DNA of 5,871 nucleotides from Gallionellaceae bacterium (lineage in GTDB: Bacteria > Pseudomonadota > Gammaproteobacteria > Burkholderiales > Gallionellaceae). Under the pieces are notes generated by a model that saw only the letters and a list, made by a program, of their open reading frames with translations, searched no databases and had not been told where the DNA came from. The stretch is taken from NCBI GenBank assembly GCA_003151655.1, contig PLYB01000206.1, positions 1 to 5,871 of the forward strand, given 5' to 3'. Every line of letters begins with the position of its first letter. Positions within the stretch are counted from its first letter, which is position 1. Shown piece by piece: positions 1-5,501 of this stretch. The translations under genes were made by a program, and so were the position numbers.

Positions 1-605
1 GTAACGAGGTGCCGGGGCGCAAAGCCTATCCCGGCTATCTCTATTCCGATCTGGCGGAAATTTATGAACGAGCCGGACGTATTCGCGGCAAGCCCGGTTC
101 CATCACCATGATCCCGGTGGTGAGCATGCCGAGCGACGATATTACCCACCCCATTCCCGATCTTACCGGCTACATTACCGAAGGGCAGTTGGTGCTGAGC
201 CGCACGCTCAACAATCTCGGTGTCTACCCGCCGGTGGACATTCCGCCGTCATTGTCGCGCCTGATGAAGGACGGTATCGGCAAGGATCACACGCGCGAGG
301 ATCATGCGCGCGTTGCCGGGCAAATCTATGCTTCGTATGCGCGCGGGCTGGAGGTGCGCAACCTCGCTTCGATTATCGGCGCGGAAGATCTTTCGGATAG
401 TGACCAAAATTATCTCAACTTTGCCGATGCCTTCGAACGGCGTTTTGTGGGGCAGGGCGAGGATGAGGAACGCAGTGTTGTCGAGACACTGAACTTGGCT
501 TGGGAGCTACTCTCGCTACTGCCGCCGGAGGCGCTGACCCGCGTGGGCGTGGAGGATCTGGCCAAATACCACCATTGGCAAAGCGCGCAGACGGAGGAGA
601 AATGA
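1..605 (+). CDS. atpB: V/A-type ATP synthase subunit B, C-terminal part (5' truncated by window)
   Basis: This is the non-catalytic nucleotide-binding subunit of the V1/A1 head of a rotary V/A-type ATPase, which alternates with catalytic subunit A in the A3B3 hexamer. The reading frame is open from base 3 (Asn-Glu-Val-Pro-Gly-Arg) with no start in view. About 201 codons remain of a family length near 460, so this is the C-terminal half. Family blocks are clear: VPGRKAYPGYLYSDLAEIYE from base 9, SMPSDDITHPIPDLTGYITE from base 123, and YPPVDIPPSLSRLMKDGIG from base 225, followed by TREDH. The C-terminal helical domain follows. The GTG at base 9 is an internal valine, not a start. The TGA stop at 603-605 overlaps the ATG of subunit D (ATGA), which indicates one operon and translational coupling. 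Similarity to F-type alpha/beta subunits is only distant, and the SMPSDDITHPIPD block points to V/A type. The family call is very secure; the symbol follows bacterial V-type usage and must not be confused with F-type atpB. Confidence 0.96.
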   Translation, partial: NEVPGRKAYPGYLYSDLAEIYERAGRIRGKPGSITMIPVVSMPSDDITHPIPDLTGYITEGQLVLSRTLNNLGVYPPVDIPPSLSRLMKDGIGKDHTREDHARVAGQIYASYARGLEVRNLASIIGAEDLSDSDQNYLNFADAFERRFVGQGEDEERSVVETLNLAWELLSLLPPEALTRVGVEDLAKYHHWQSAQTEEK

Positions 606-1246
606 AAGGCCGTCTCAAAGTTCGTCCGACCAAAAGTACGCTGCTTTCGCTGCGCCGTCAGGTGTCGGCTTTGCAGCACGGCCATGATCTGCTCGAACGC
701 AAACGCGAATTGCTCACGCGTCTGGTGCACCAGCGCCTGCACAGCTACCGCGAGCTGCGCAGCACGGTGAGTGAGGCATTGCAGGGCGCGTATCACTGGC
801 TAGCCGTTGCCCATATGCGTATGGGCGGTACGCAACTGCATCAGGCGGTGCTGGGGCTCAAACCCGCGTTGTCGGTATACATCCTGCCGCGCAGCAGCAT
901 CGGGGTCGAATACCCTACCGTGACGGTCGAGAGCTCGCCGCTGCAACCCGTCGGCTTGATGTGGACCGATGCCAGCTTCGACGAGGCACGCAAGCGCATG
1001 ACCGAAATTGCCATGCTGCTCGCGCAACTGGGCGAAGCCGAAACCGCGCTGTGGCGTTTGCTGAACGAACAACGCAAAACCCAGAAGCGCGTCAACGCGC
1101 TCAAGTACAACGTCATCCCGAGTTACCAGACCACCATTCGCTACATTGAATCGACGCTGTCGGAGGAAGAACGCAACACCCTGTTCCAACTCAAAGTCAT
1201 GCGCAGCCAACTGGCAGCGGGTGCAGGGCAGAGCCCCATCGGGTGA
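602..1246 (+). CDS. atpD: V/A-type ATP synthase subunit D (central stalk)
   Basis: This 214-residue protein matches subunit D, the long coiled-coil rotor shaft of V/A-ATPases that passes through the A3B3 head and transmits rotation to or from the membrane ring. The N-terminal helix carries the family pattern VRPTKSTLLSLRRQ (about 7-20), then HGHDLLERKRELL (about 27-38). The C-terminal helix carries RVNALKYNVIPSYQTTIRYI (163-182) and SEEERNTLFQLKVMR (187-201), which matches the conserved RVNALE...P...TI.YI...L.E.ER....LK pattern. The ATG at 602 is chosen because it overlaps the subunit B stop and has a strong GGAGG at 593-597. The open frame extends upstream to 500, but that stretch lies inside the subunit B coding region. 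It is the last gene of the operon here, since a convergent gene starts 20 nt downstream. In many bacterial clusters subunits I and K follow D; they are not downstream here. Symbol as in bacterial V-type clusters, not the F-type beta subunit. Confidence 0.95.
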   Translation: MKGRLKVRPTKSTLLSLRRQVSALQHGHDLLERKRELLTRLVHQRLHSYRELRSTVSEALQGAYHWLAVAHMRMGGTQLHQAVLGLKPALSVYILPRSSIGVEYPTVTVESSPLQPVGLMWTDASFDEARKRMTEIAMLLAQLGEAETALWRLLNEQRKTQKRVNALKYNVIPSYQTTIRYIESTLSEEERNTLFQLKVMRSQLAAGAGQSPIG

Positions 1247-1266
1247 CGAATCTGTTGAGACTCGAA

Positions 1267-2040
1267 TTAGAAACGATAACCCAGCATCAGGCTTTCGCCG
1301 ACCATAGAGGCTCGCTGGGTTAGCGGACTCAATTGGGCGCTGCCTTCCAGCCGTTTGTAGCTCACGCTGGTAGTGCTGAACCATGATTTGTCGAAGTTAT
1401 GCACCCATGAGGCGCTTAATGTCGTGTCTTTTTTGCCTTCGGCTGCGTTGTAGGGGGCAAGTACGTTGCCCGATGCGGTCGCTTGAGCCGCCGTCACGCC
1501 AAAATAAGTCTGGTTGTAGATCGAGTCGCCCCAGTTGATAGTCGCTCCCAGGCGGAAGCGGTCATCCTCACCAAGAGGAATGGCGACATTGCCGCCTACG
1601 TTGGCATGGGTGCCGTAATCGCTGCTGGCAATGCTGCTGGAAAGGGACATAAATCCCAAGTGAGTGCTGAAAAAAAGACTGCCATCCGGGTAATAATCGA
1701 TATTGCCCATGCCGTATAAGCGCGCATCGGCATCCTGACTCCGCGCCTCCCCCAGAAGCACTCGCACCCCGTATTGGAAATATTTCACCTCGGAAAAATT
1801 GAAACCTATTCCTCGCGTCACGCCGATAAAGAATTTCCCCTTGTTGTAGTTGATGTCCAGCAGAGGGACGAGTCTTAATTGGTTCTCGGCATCCCCATCA
1901 TAGCGAGGGGCGTAACTTACCCCTGTTCCAATGGAGACCTGCCAGTTGCCACTCTGAGCCTGCGCGGATGAGGAACTGACCACTATGCCAAGTATAGCGA
2001 TCAATGTGGCACGCAAGCAGTAAGTCACGAGTCGATTCAT
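1267..2040 (-). CDS. MipA/OmpV family outer-membrane protein
   Basis: This is a 257-residue predicted outer-membrane beta-barrel of the MipA/OmpV family. The E. coli member MipA is reported as a scaffold between the lytic transglycosylase MltA and PBP1B; others, such as Vibrio OmpV, are porin-like. A Sec signal peptide is visible: MNRLVTYCLR, a hydrophobic stretch at 11-21, then SSSSAQA with likely cleavage after Ala28. The mature part starts with the family-type GNWQVSIGTGVSYAPRYDGD (about 31-50), followed by LRLVPLLDINYNKGKFFIG. Alternating polar and hydrophobic strands follow, and the chain ends in GYRF with a terminal Phe, the typical BAM signal of a barrel protein. On the minus strand AAGGA lies only 2 nt before the ATG, which is close for a Shine-Dalgarno site, but no other start preserves the signal peptide. 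It is convergent with subunit D and divergent from the GNAT gene, so it is probably monocistronic. Family is secure; the exact role (cell-wall scaffold or porin) is not decided by sequence. Confidence 0.9.
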   Translation of the reverse strand: MNRLVTYCLRATLIAILGIVVSSSSAQAQSGNWQVSIGTGVSYAPRYDGDAENQLRLVPLLDINYNKGKFFIGVTRGIGFNFSEVKYFQYGVRVLLGEARSQDADARLYGMGNIDYYPDGSLFFSTHLGFMSLSSSIASSDYGTHANVGGNVAIPLGEDDRFRLGATINWGDSIYNQTYFGVTAAQATASGNVLAPYNAAEGKKDTTLSASWVHNFDKSWFSTTSVSYKRLEGSAQLSPLTQRASMVGESLMLGYRF

Positions 2041-2091
2041 ATTCCTTGCTCAGAGTTGATTTGGCGAAAACTTTCCCCATCATCTATCACT

Positions 2092-2119
2092 ATTATCGGC
2101 ACTTCTGCCATAAAGTGAA
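2092..2119 (-). promoter_or_regulatory. Candidate sigma70 promoter for the mipA-like gene
   Basis: Reading the minus strand, TTCACT (complement of 2114-2119, 4/6 match to TTGACA) is followed after 16 nt by GATAAT (complement of 2092-2097, 5/6 match to TATAAT). This would start transcription near 2085 and give a leader of about 45 nt before the ATG at 2040. It is a consensus match by eye only; nothing else in the 153 nt upstream of the gene looks better. Confidence 0.35.
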
Positions 2120-2175
2120 GTTGTGAATAGAGGGCAAACTCCGGTGAGACTGCTGATGCTGACTTCGCTTGCTGT

Positions 2176-2199
2176 CCACAAAAGCCGGTCAATTTGTGG
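2176..2199. repeat. Operator-like inverted repeat in divergent intergenic region
   Basis: CCACAAA (2176-2182) is perfectly complementary to TTTGTGG (2193-2199) with a 10-nt spacer. The symmetry continues outward as CTG (2172-2174) and CAG (2200-2202) if T2175 is bulged. It lies between the divergent mipA-like and GNAT genes, about 55 nt before the GNAT start. The right arm contains TTGTGG (2194-2199), which with TATTCA at 2217-2222 (17-nt spacing) could be a weak -35/-10 pair for the GNAT gene. A regulator bound here would then cover the promoter. It could also be a chance palindrome; no regulator gene is adjacent. Confidence 0.3.
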
Positions 2200-2253
2200 C
2201 AGACTCCGCTAAGTCATATTCAAACAATAGCCATGTCATCAAGAGAGCCGCAA

Positions 2254-2736
2254 ATGCAAGAAATAGTTATCGCTGATTTATCTTTGCCATCCCACGCATC
2301 GGCCATTATTTATCTGTTGAATGAATATGCCAAAGACGATATGGGGGGCGGCGCGAAATTGGCGGATTTTGTAAAAGATAATCTCGTGGCAGAACTACGC
2401 AAGCGCCCGGCAGCGCATGTCATACTCGCTTTCGTTGAGGGCGCACCCGCTGGCATGGCGATTTGTTTTGAAGGATTTTCAACCTTCGCCTGCAGACCGT
2501 TGCTGAATGTGCATGACCTCATCGTCGCCCAACCATACCGGGGGCGCGGCCTCTCCAAACTGCTGCTCGCCAAGGCGGAAGAGATCGCCATCGAACTGGG
2601 TTGCTGCAAGCTCACGTTGGAAGTGCTGGAAGGCAATGCCGTTGCGCAAGCCGCGTATCAAGCCTGCGGTTTTGCCGGTTACCAACTCGATCCCAAGATG
2701 GGCAAGGCGATGTTCTGGCAGAAAAGGCTGGCGTAA
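2254..2736 (+). CDS. GNAT family N-acetyltransferase
   Basis: This 160-residue protein is a GNAT-fold acetyltransferase that would transfer an acetyl group from acetyl-CoA to an amine; the substrate cannot be read from the sequence. Motif A is clear: VHDLIVAQPYRGRG (86-99), with the Q-x-x-R-G-x-G pyrophosphate-binding loop, followed by helix LSKLLLAKAEEIAIELGC. Motif B follows as LTLEVLEGNAVAQAAYQACG (120-139), with Asn128, Tyr135 and Gly139-Phe140 in the usual places. The length is normal for a single-domain GNAT. The ATG at 2254 is preferred because AAGAGAG (2241-2247) sits about 6 nt upstream. The in-frame ATG at 2233 and TTG at 2194 have no such site and would add residues before the first beta strand (EIVIADLS). 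A DMT transporter follows 103 nt downstream on the same strand with no clear terminator between, so co-transcription is possible. Confidence 0.88.
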   Translation: MQEIVIADLSLPSHASAIIYLLNEYAKDDMGGGAKLADFVKDNLVAELRKRPAAHVILAFVEGAPAGMAICFEGFSTFACRPLLNVHDLIVAQPYRGRGLSKLLLAKAEEIAIELGCCKLTLEVLEGNAVAQAAYQACGFAGYQLDPKMGKAMFWQKRLA

Positions 2737-2839
2737 GCTATGCAAAAAACCGCTACCCATTGAGCCTCGACATGTCTTCCACAATCCACGGGAACTCCAT
2801 CGAGCCCGCCCCGTTAATTTCCGCACTGTGTAACAACTG

Positions 2840-3745
2840 ATGAACTCAATTTTCCCCCGCGAACGCTGGCTGCTGCCGCTAGGCCTTGTTATCCTCTCCG
2901 TAATTTGGGGATACGCATGGGTACTGTCCAAACAGGCGCTGAGTTTTGCACCGCCCTTCGCTTTTGCGGCGGAGCGCAGTATCGGCGGAGCGCTGGCATT
3001 GTTGCTGGCGCTCAAGCTGATGGGCAAGCCGCTCAAGTTGGCCGCGCCGGGCCCAACGCTCGCCATCGGTCTGACGCAAATCACCTGCTTCATGTTGTTA
3101 TCGACCTGGGCGCTGGTGGAAGGCGGCCCCGGCAAAACGGCGGTGTTAATCTTTACCATGCCCATCTGGACGCTGCTGCTTGCTTGGCCGATTCTGGGCG
3201 AGCGCATTCAGGGCAAGCAATGGCTGGCTGCCGCCAGTACGTTCATCGGCCTGCTGCTGATCATCGAACCATGGAACATGCACACTAGTCTGTTCAGCAA
3301 ATTTCTCGGTGTCATGGCCGCATTGTGCTGGGCCACCGGCACCGTACTCATCAAGCGTCTGCGCGCCAGACAACAGGTCGACCTGCTCTCGCTAACCGCA
3401 TGGCAGATGTTGATTGGTGCCGTGCCGCTGGTAGCGCTGGCGTTGCTAATTCCCGAGCGTCCTACCGACTGGTCCGCCACCTACATCGGCATACTGGCGT
3501 TCATGTCCGTGATCAGCACGGCGCTGTGCTGGTGGTTGTGGATCATCCTATTGGACAGAGTGCCCGCATGGGAAGCCAGCCTTTCCGTGCTTGGTACGCC
3601 GGTGATAGCGATTGTTTCGTCACGCCTGATGCTGGGGGAAGATTTCAAACTCAGTGAGGTGACCGGCATCCTGCTCATCGGTACCGGGCTGGCGTTATTG
3701 TCCCTGTTCGGATGGGCGGCCAGCCGCCGTAATTCGACAAAATAA
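2840..3745 (+). CDS. DMT-superfamily transporter, EamA family
   Basis: This 301-residue protein has about ten hydrophobic segments and is an inner-membrane transporter of the drug/metabolite (DMT) superfamily, whose EamA members export amino acids, metabolites or drugs. The two-fold EamA repeat is visible: the first half contains FTMPIWTLLLAWPILGERI (105-123) and the second half the equivalent LGTPVIAIVSSRLMLGEDF (251-269), each with the family's Pro and GE positions. The N-terminal segment VILSVIWGYAWVLSKQAL (17-34) is the typical first helix. The C-terminus AASRRNSTK is positively charged, consistent with a cytoplasmic end. An in-frame TAA at 2831 makes 2840 the earliest possible start. There is no good Shine-Dalgarno sequence before it; the start overlaps the stop of an upstream out-of-frame small reading frame (TGATG), so coupling is possible. 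Substrate is unknown. Confidence 0.92.
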   Translation: MNSIFPRERWLLPLGLVILSVIWGYAWVLSKQALSFAPPFAFAAERSIGGALALLLALKLMGKPLKLAAPGPTLAIGLTQITCFMLLSTWALVEGGPGKTAVLIFTMPIWTLLLAWPILGERIQGKQWLAAASTFIGLLLIIEPWNMHTSLFSKFLGVMAALCWATGTVLIKRLRARQQVDLLSLTAWQMLIGAVPLVALALLIPERPTDWSATYIGILAFMSVISTALCWWLWIILLDRVPAWEASLSVLGTPVIAIVSSRLMLGEDFKLSEVTGILLIGTGLALLSLFGWAASRRNSTK

Positions 3746-3761
3746 AGTCGCGATGGAATGA

Positions 3762-3790
3762 ATGATTAAAAAAGTAACTGGCGGTATACT
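3762..3790 (+). promoter_or_regulatory. Weak candidate promoter for the HicB-like/thpR pair
   Basis: TATACT (3785-3790, 5/6 match to the -10 consensus) is preceded after 17 nt by ATGATT (3762-3767, only 3/6 match to the -35). The site lies in the 111-nt gap after the DMT transporter and would leave a leader of about 60 nt before the ATG at 3857. The -10 is good and the -35 poor, so it may need an activator or may not be used. Confidence 0.3.
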
Positions 3791-3856
3791 CGGCGGCGAA
3801 AAAAATTAAACCTGACCGGTTTGTGCCATTACTAAAACAGCAACATACTTTTCGCC

Positions 3857-4042
3857 ATGAAAACCAAGAAACTCAAGCAAAGCACGAACTATGTAGTTGT
3901 CCAGGAAAACGGTGTTTTCATCGCGCGCTTCGCCGATCTTGATCTGGAATGTCGCGGTGCGACGGAACAAGAAGCGATAGAAAATCTGCAAGAGGCACTG
4001 GCTCTTTTCTTCGAGGACTTGCCCGGGCCAGCCGACGGCTAG
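3857..4042 (+). CDS. Small HicB-like (partial RNase H-like fold) protein
   Basis: This 61-residue protein resembles the N-terminal domain of HicB-family antitoxins. The pattern YVVVQENGVFIARFADLDLECRGATEQEAIENLQEALALFFED (12-54) gives beta strands VVVQENG-VFIARFADL and then the helix ATEQEAIENLQEALALFFE, as in HicB proteins (consensus G.y.a..PdL.gc...G.t.eEAl.N..ea...). The chain ends at the Gly after LPGPAD, so the C-terminal HTH or ribbon-helix-helix DNA-binding domain of true HicB antitoxins is missing. No HicA toxin (a small double-stranded-RNA-binding-fold protein) is encoded next to it on either strand. It is therefore probably a stand-alone HicB-like protein of unknown function rather than a working antitoxin. 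There is no clear Shine-Dalgarno site. The thpR gene starts 12 nt after its stop, which suggests one transcript. Confidence 0.75.
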   Translation: MKTKKLKQSTNYVVVQENGVFIARFADLDLECRGATEQEAIENLQEALALFFEDLPGPADG

Positions 4043-4054
4043 CCTGTTCTGCTG

Positions 4055-4597
4055 ATGAATAAACCGCTCAAAGAAAACTCCGCCCGCGTGTTTTTTGCCC
4101 TGTGGCCTAATCAGGCAGAGCGCAAAGATTTTGCTGCACAGCAGACTAGTCTGCAACAGTTATGCGGCGGGCACGCCATGCGCAGCGATACCTTGCATGT
4201 TACGCTAGCCTTCCTTGGCGAGGTAGAACTGCATCGGCTGGAAGCCTTGAAATTGGTGGCACAAGAAGTCGAGGGGAAATCTTTTGACCTCACCTTCGAT
4301 ACTGCCCGCTATTGGGGGCACAACCATATCGTGTATGCAGCCCCCGATATTGTCCCTCCTCAATTGCTGCATCTGGTACATGATCTGGAACAGTGCTTGA
4401 GCCAACATCACTTTCTTTTTGAAAAGCGCGAGTACAAGCCGCATGTCACGCTGCTGCGTCACGCGAAATGGGATGATTCACCATTGCCTGAAATGAATAA
4501 AGTGGTGTGGCAGGCGAGAAATTTTGCACTGCTGCAATCTGCGCCGGACGAGAATGGCGCAAACTATCGGGTGCTGGCGAAGTTTCGTTTGTATTAA
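4055..4597 (+). CDS. thpR: RNA 2',3'-cyclic phosphodiesterase ThpR (2H family)
   Basis: This 180-residue protein belongs to the 2H phosphoesterase superfamily, LigT/ThpR branch, which hydrolyses RNA 2',3'-cyclic phosphate ends to 2'-phosphate and can ligate tRNA half molecules in vitro. The two catalytic HxTx motifs are present: TLHVTLAFLG with His48 and Thr50, and YKPHVTLLRHA with His130 and Thr132. The N-terminal RVFFALWPN (11-19) is the family's first strand, and the length is close to the 176 residues of the E. coli enzyme. ATG 4055 is the natural start, 13 residues before the conserved strand; its Shine-Dalgarno site is weak. It lies 12 nt behind the HicB-like gene. The TAA stop (4595-4597) falls inside the TTAA at the left edge of the downstream palindromic element, and the coding region itself is intact. 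Confidence 0.93.
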   Translation: MNKPLKENSARVFFALWPNQAERKDFAAQQTSLQQLCGGHAMRSDTLHVTLAFLGEVELHRLEALKLVAQEVEGKSFDLTFDTARYWGHNHIVYAAPDIVPPQLLHLVHDLEQCLSQHHFLFEKREYKPHVTLLRHAKWDDSPLPEMNKVVWQARNFALLQSAPDENGANYRVLAKFRLY

Positions 4598-4625
4598 GGA
4601 AACGCAGAATAAGTCCAAAAACTGT

Positions 4626-4655
4626 GGTTCGATACACCCAGAGGGTGCGAGAACC
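4626..4655. repeat. Interior hairpin 1 of the palindromic element
   Basis: GGTTC (4626-4630) pairs with GAACC (4651-4655), and CACCC (4635-4639) pairs with GGGTG (4643-4647) around an AGA loop. A small internal loop (GATA against CGA) separates the two stems. A second small hairpin, CCTC-TTT-GAGG (4654-4664), follows immediately and overlaps its base by two bases. Confidence 0.5.
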
Positions 4656-4666
4656 TCTTTGAGGCA

Positions 4667-4718
4667 TTTCCCGTTCATCCCGAGTAGGCGTAGCCGTATC
4701 GAGGGAGCGAACGGGAAA
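4667..4718. repeat. Interior palindrome 2 (REP-like) of the element
   Basis: TTTCCCGTTC (4667-4676) is perfectly complementary to GAACGGGAAA (4709-4718). Further in, TCCC (4678-4681) pairs with GGGA (4703-4706), and GGC-GTA-GCC (4687-4695) forms the tip. The layout of a CCGTTC...GAACGG palindrome around a GAG...TCGA core recalls dispersed intergenic palindromes common in betaproteobacterial genomes. That resemblance is from memory and needs a genome search. Confidence 0.5.
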
Positions 4719-4851
4719 CACTCACCACGAACGGACTTATTCTGCGTTTCCTTAAATATTTGCAGACTAGCCGGTAAAACTGAAGCCATCTCAACAGCTA
4801 TTTCTGTGCTGCCCAATAGGTGTAGCATGACAACCGGAAGGGGGCTGCCAC

Positions 4852-5469
4852 ATGTATTCCGGAGAAAAGTTCAATGCCATTACCCATCTTGTCGGAGCTG
4901 TTCTGGCTCTCGTCGGCACGGTGGTACTCATCGTTCTGGCGGCAACAGATGGCGATCCCTGGAAAATAACGAGTGTATCGATTTACGGCGTAACACTGGT
5001 ATTGCTCTACACGTCCTCTGCGCTTTACCATAGCCTGCGCGGCAGGGCGAAAATCATCCTGCGCGAGTTTGACCATCACAGTATCTATTTACTGATCGCA
5101 GGCAGTTACACGCCATTCTGTCTGGTGGCTTTGCGCGGCCCATGGGGATGGACGCTGTTTGGTGTAGTTTGGGGTCTCGCCGTACTGGGCATTTTGCAAG
5201 AACTAAAATTCAAGAGCGGCGCGAGGATACTATCAGTCGTCATCTATGTCGTGATGGGCTGGGTGGCAGTTCTGGCCACAGTGCAACTGCAGCACGCGCT
5301 AGGGCCGAGCGGATTTGTCTGGCTACTGGCGGGTGGATTGTTCTATACGATTGGAATCGTGTTCTACGTGCTTGATACTCGACTAAAGCATGCTCACGGC
5401 ATCTGGCATCTGTTCGTGCTTGCCGGAAGCGCATCACACTATATTGCGATTCTATTTTACGTTCTGTAA
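4852..5469 (+). CDS. trhA: Hemolysin III / TrhA family membrane protein (PAQR superfamily)
   Basis: This 205-residue protein has seven hydrophobic segments and belongs to the bacterial hemolysin III/YqfA (TrhA) branch of the PAQR superfamily, related to adiponectin receptors and linked in bacteria to membrane energetics and lipid homeostasis; the haemolysin name is historical. The metal-site residues of the superfamily are present: S56-ALY-H60 after helix 2, FDHHSIYLLIAGSYTPF with Asp74 (73-89), and near the C-terminus H182-GIW-H186 (HxxxH) with His196 further on. By analogy with adiponectin receptors, His60, His182 and His186 would bind zinc. The N-terminal EKFNAITHLVGA is also typical. The ATG at 4852 has a strong Shine-Dalgarno site GGAAGGGGG (4836-4844), 7 nt upstream. 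The gene stands 96 nt downstream of the palindromic element; no convincing promoter was seen in that gap. A MATE pump gene follows after 32 nt. Confidence 0.93.
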   Translation: MYSGEKFNAITHLVGAVLALVGTVVLIVLAATDGDPWKITSVSIYGVTLVLLYTSSALYHSLRGRAKIILREFDHHSIYLLIAGSYTPFCLVALRGPWGWTLFGVVWGLAVLGILQELKFKSGARILSVVIYVVMGWVAVLATVQLQHALGPSGFVWLLAGGLFYTIGIVFYVLDTRLKHAHGIWHLFVLAGSASHYIAILFYVL

Positions 5470-5501
5470 CGTTGCACTGACTCTCAACTCCTGACATCGA
5501 A

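Larger units (their letters stand above)
4594..4755. mobile_element. MITE-like palindromic element with 23-bp perfect inverted repeats
   Basis: Bases 4594-4616 and 4733-4755 are perfect reverse complements over 23 bp, with core GGAAACGCAGAATAAGTCC on the left (4598-4616). Symmetry stops abruptly on both sides. Both ends carry TTAA (4594-4597 and 4752-4755). Since TTAA is palindromic, this could be a duplicated target with an element of 154 bp and 19-bp termini. A TA duplication (4595-4596 and 4753-4754) fits equally well. Removing one TTAA and the element would leave thpR with the same final codons and TAA stop, so the insertion would be neutral for that gene. There is no transposase and no credible protein inside, so it would depend on an element elsewhere. 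The 116-nt interior is full of shorter hairpins. Alternatives are a structured RNA or a transcription-attenuating hairpin; no T tract follows the right arm, so it is not a classic terminator. Confidence 0.6.

Noticed and set aside
500..601. N-terminal extension of subunit D to an upstream start
   Set aside because: The added residues lie inside the subunit B coding region and do not match the family; ATG 602 has the ATGA overlap and a strong GGAGG.
1226..1236. GGGC-AGA-GCCC hairpin near the end of subunit D as a terminator
   Set aside because: A 4-bp stem inside the coding region with no T tract on either strand.
800..1384. 194-codon open frame on the minus strand
   Set aside because: It is antisense to subunit D and to part of the mipA-like gene in another frame; its composition (many H, R, Q) is typical of a shadow frame.
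2194..2253. Longer GNAT start at TTG 2194 or ATG 2233
   Set aside because: Neither has a ribosome site, and the extra residues precede the first expected strand; 2254 gives a normal GNAT length.
2479..3207. 242-codon open frame on the minus strand
   Set aside because: It runs antisense to the GNAT and EamA genes, both of which have clear family motifs, and its translation is low-complexity with no recognisable domain.
3715..3728. GGCGGC-CA-GCCGCC hairpin as a terminator of the EamA gene
   Set aside because: It lies inside the coding sequence and is followed by GTAATTCGAC rather than a T tract.
3808..3822. AAACC-TGACC-GGTTT small inverted repeat
   Set aside because: Only 5 bp and AT-rich, with no T tract; expected by chance in a gap of this length.
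4594..4755. Integron attC site as explanation of the palindromic element
   Set aside because: The outer arms lack the GTTRRRY/RYYYAAC core sites and are perfect, whereas attC sites are imperfect; no integrase or cassette pattern is present.
4524..5033. 169-codon plus-strand frame across the palindromic element
   Set aside because: It overlaps thpR and trhA in another frame and translates the inverted repeats; no domain pattern.
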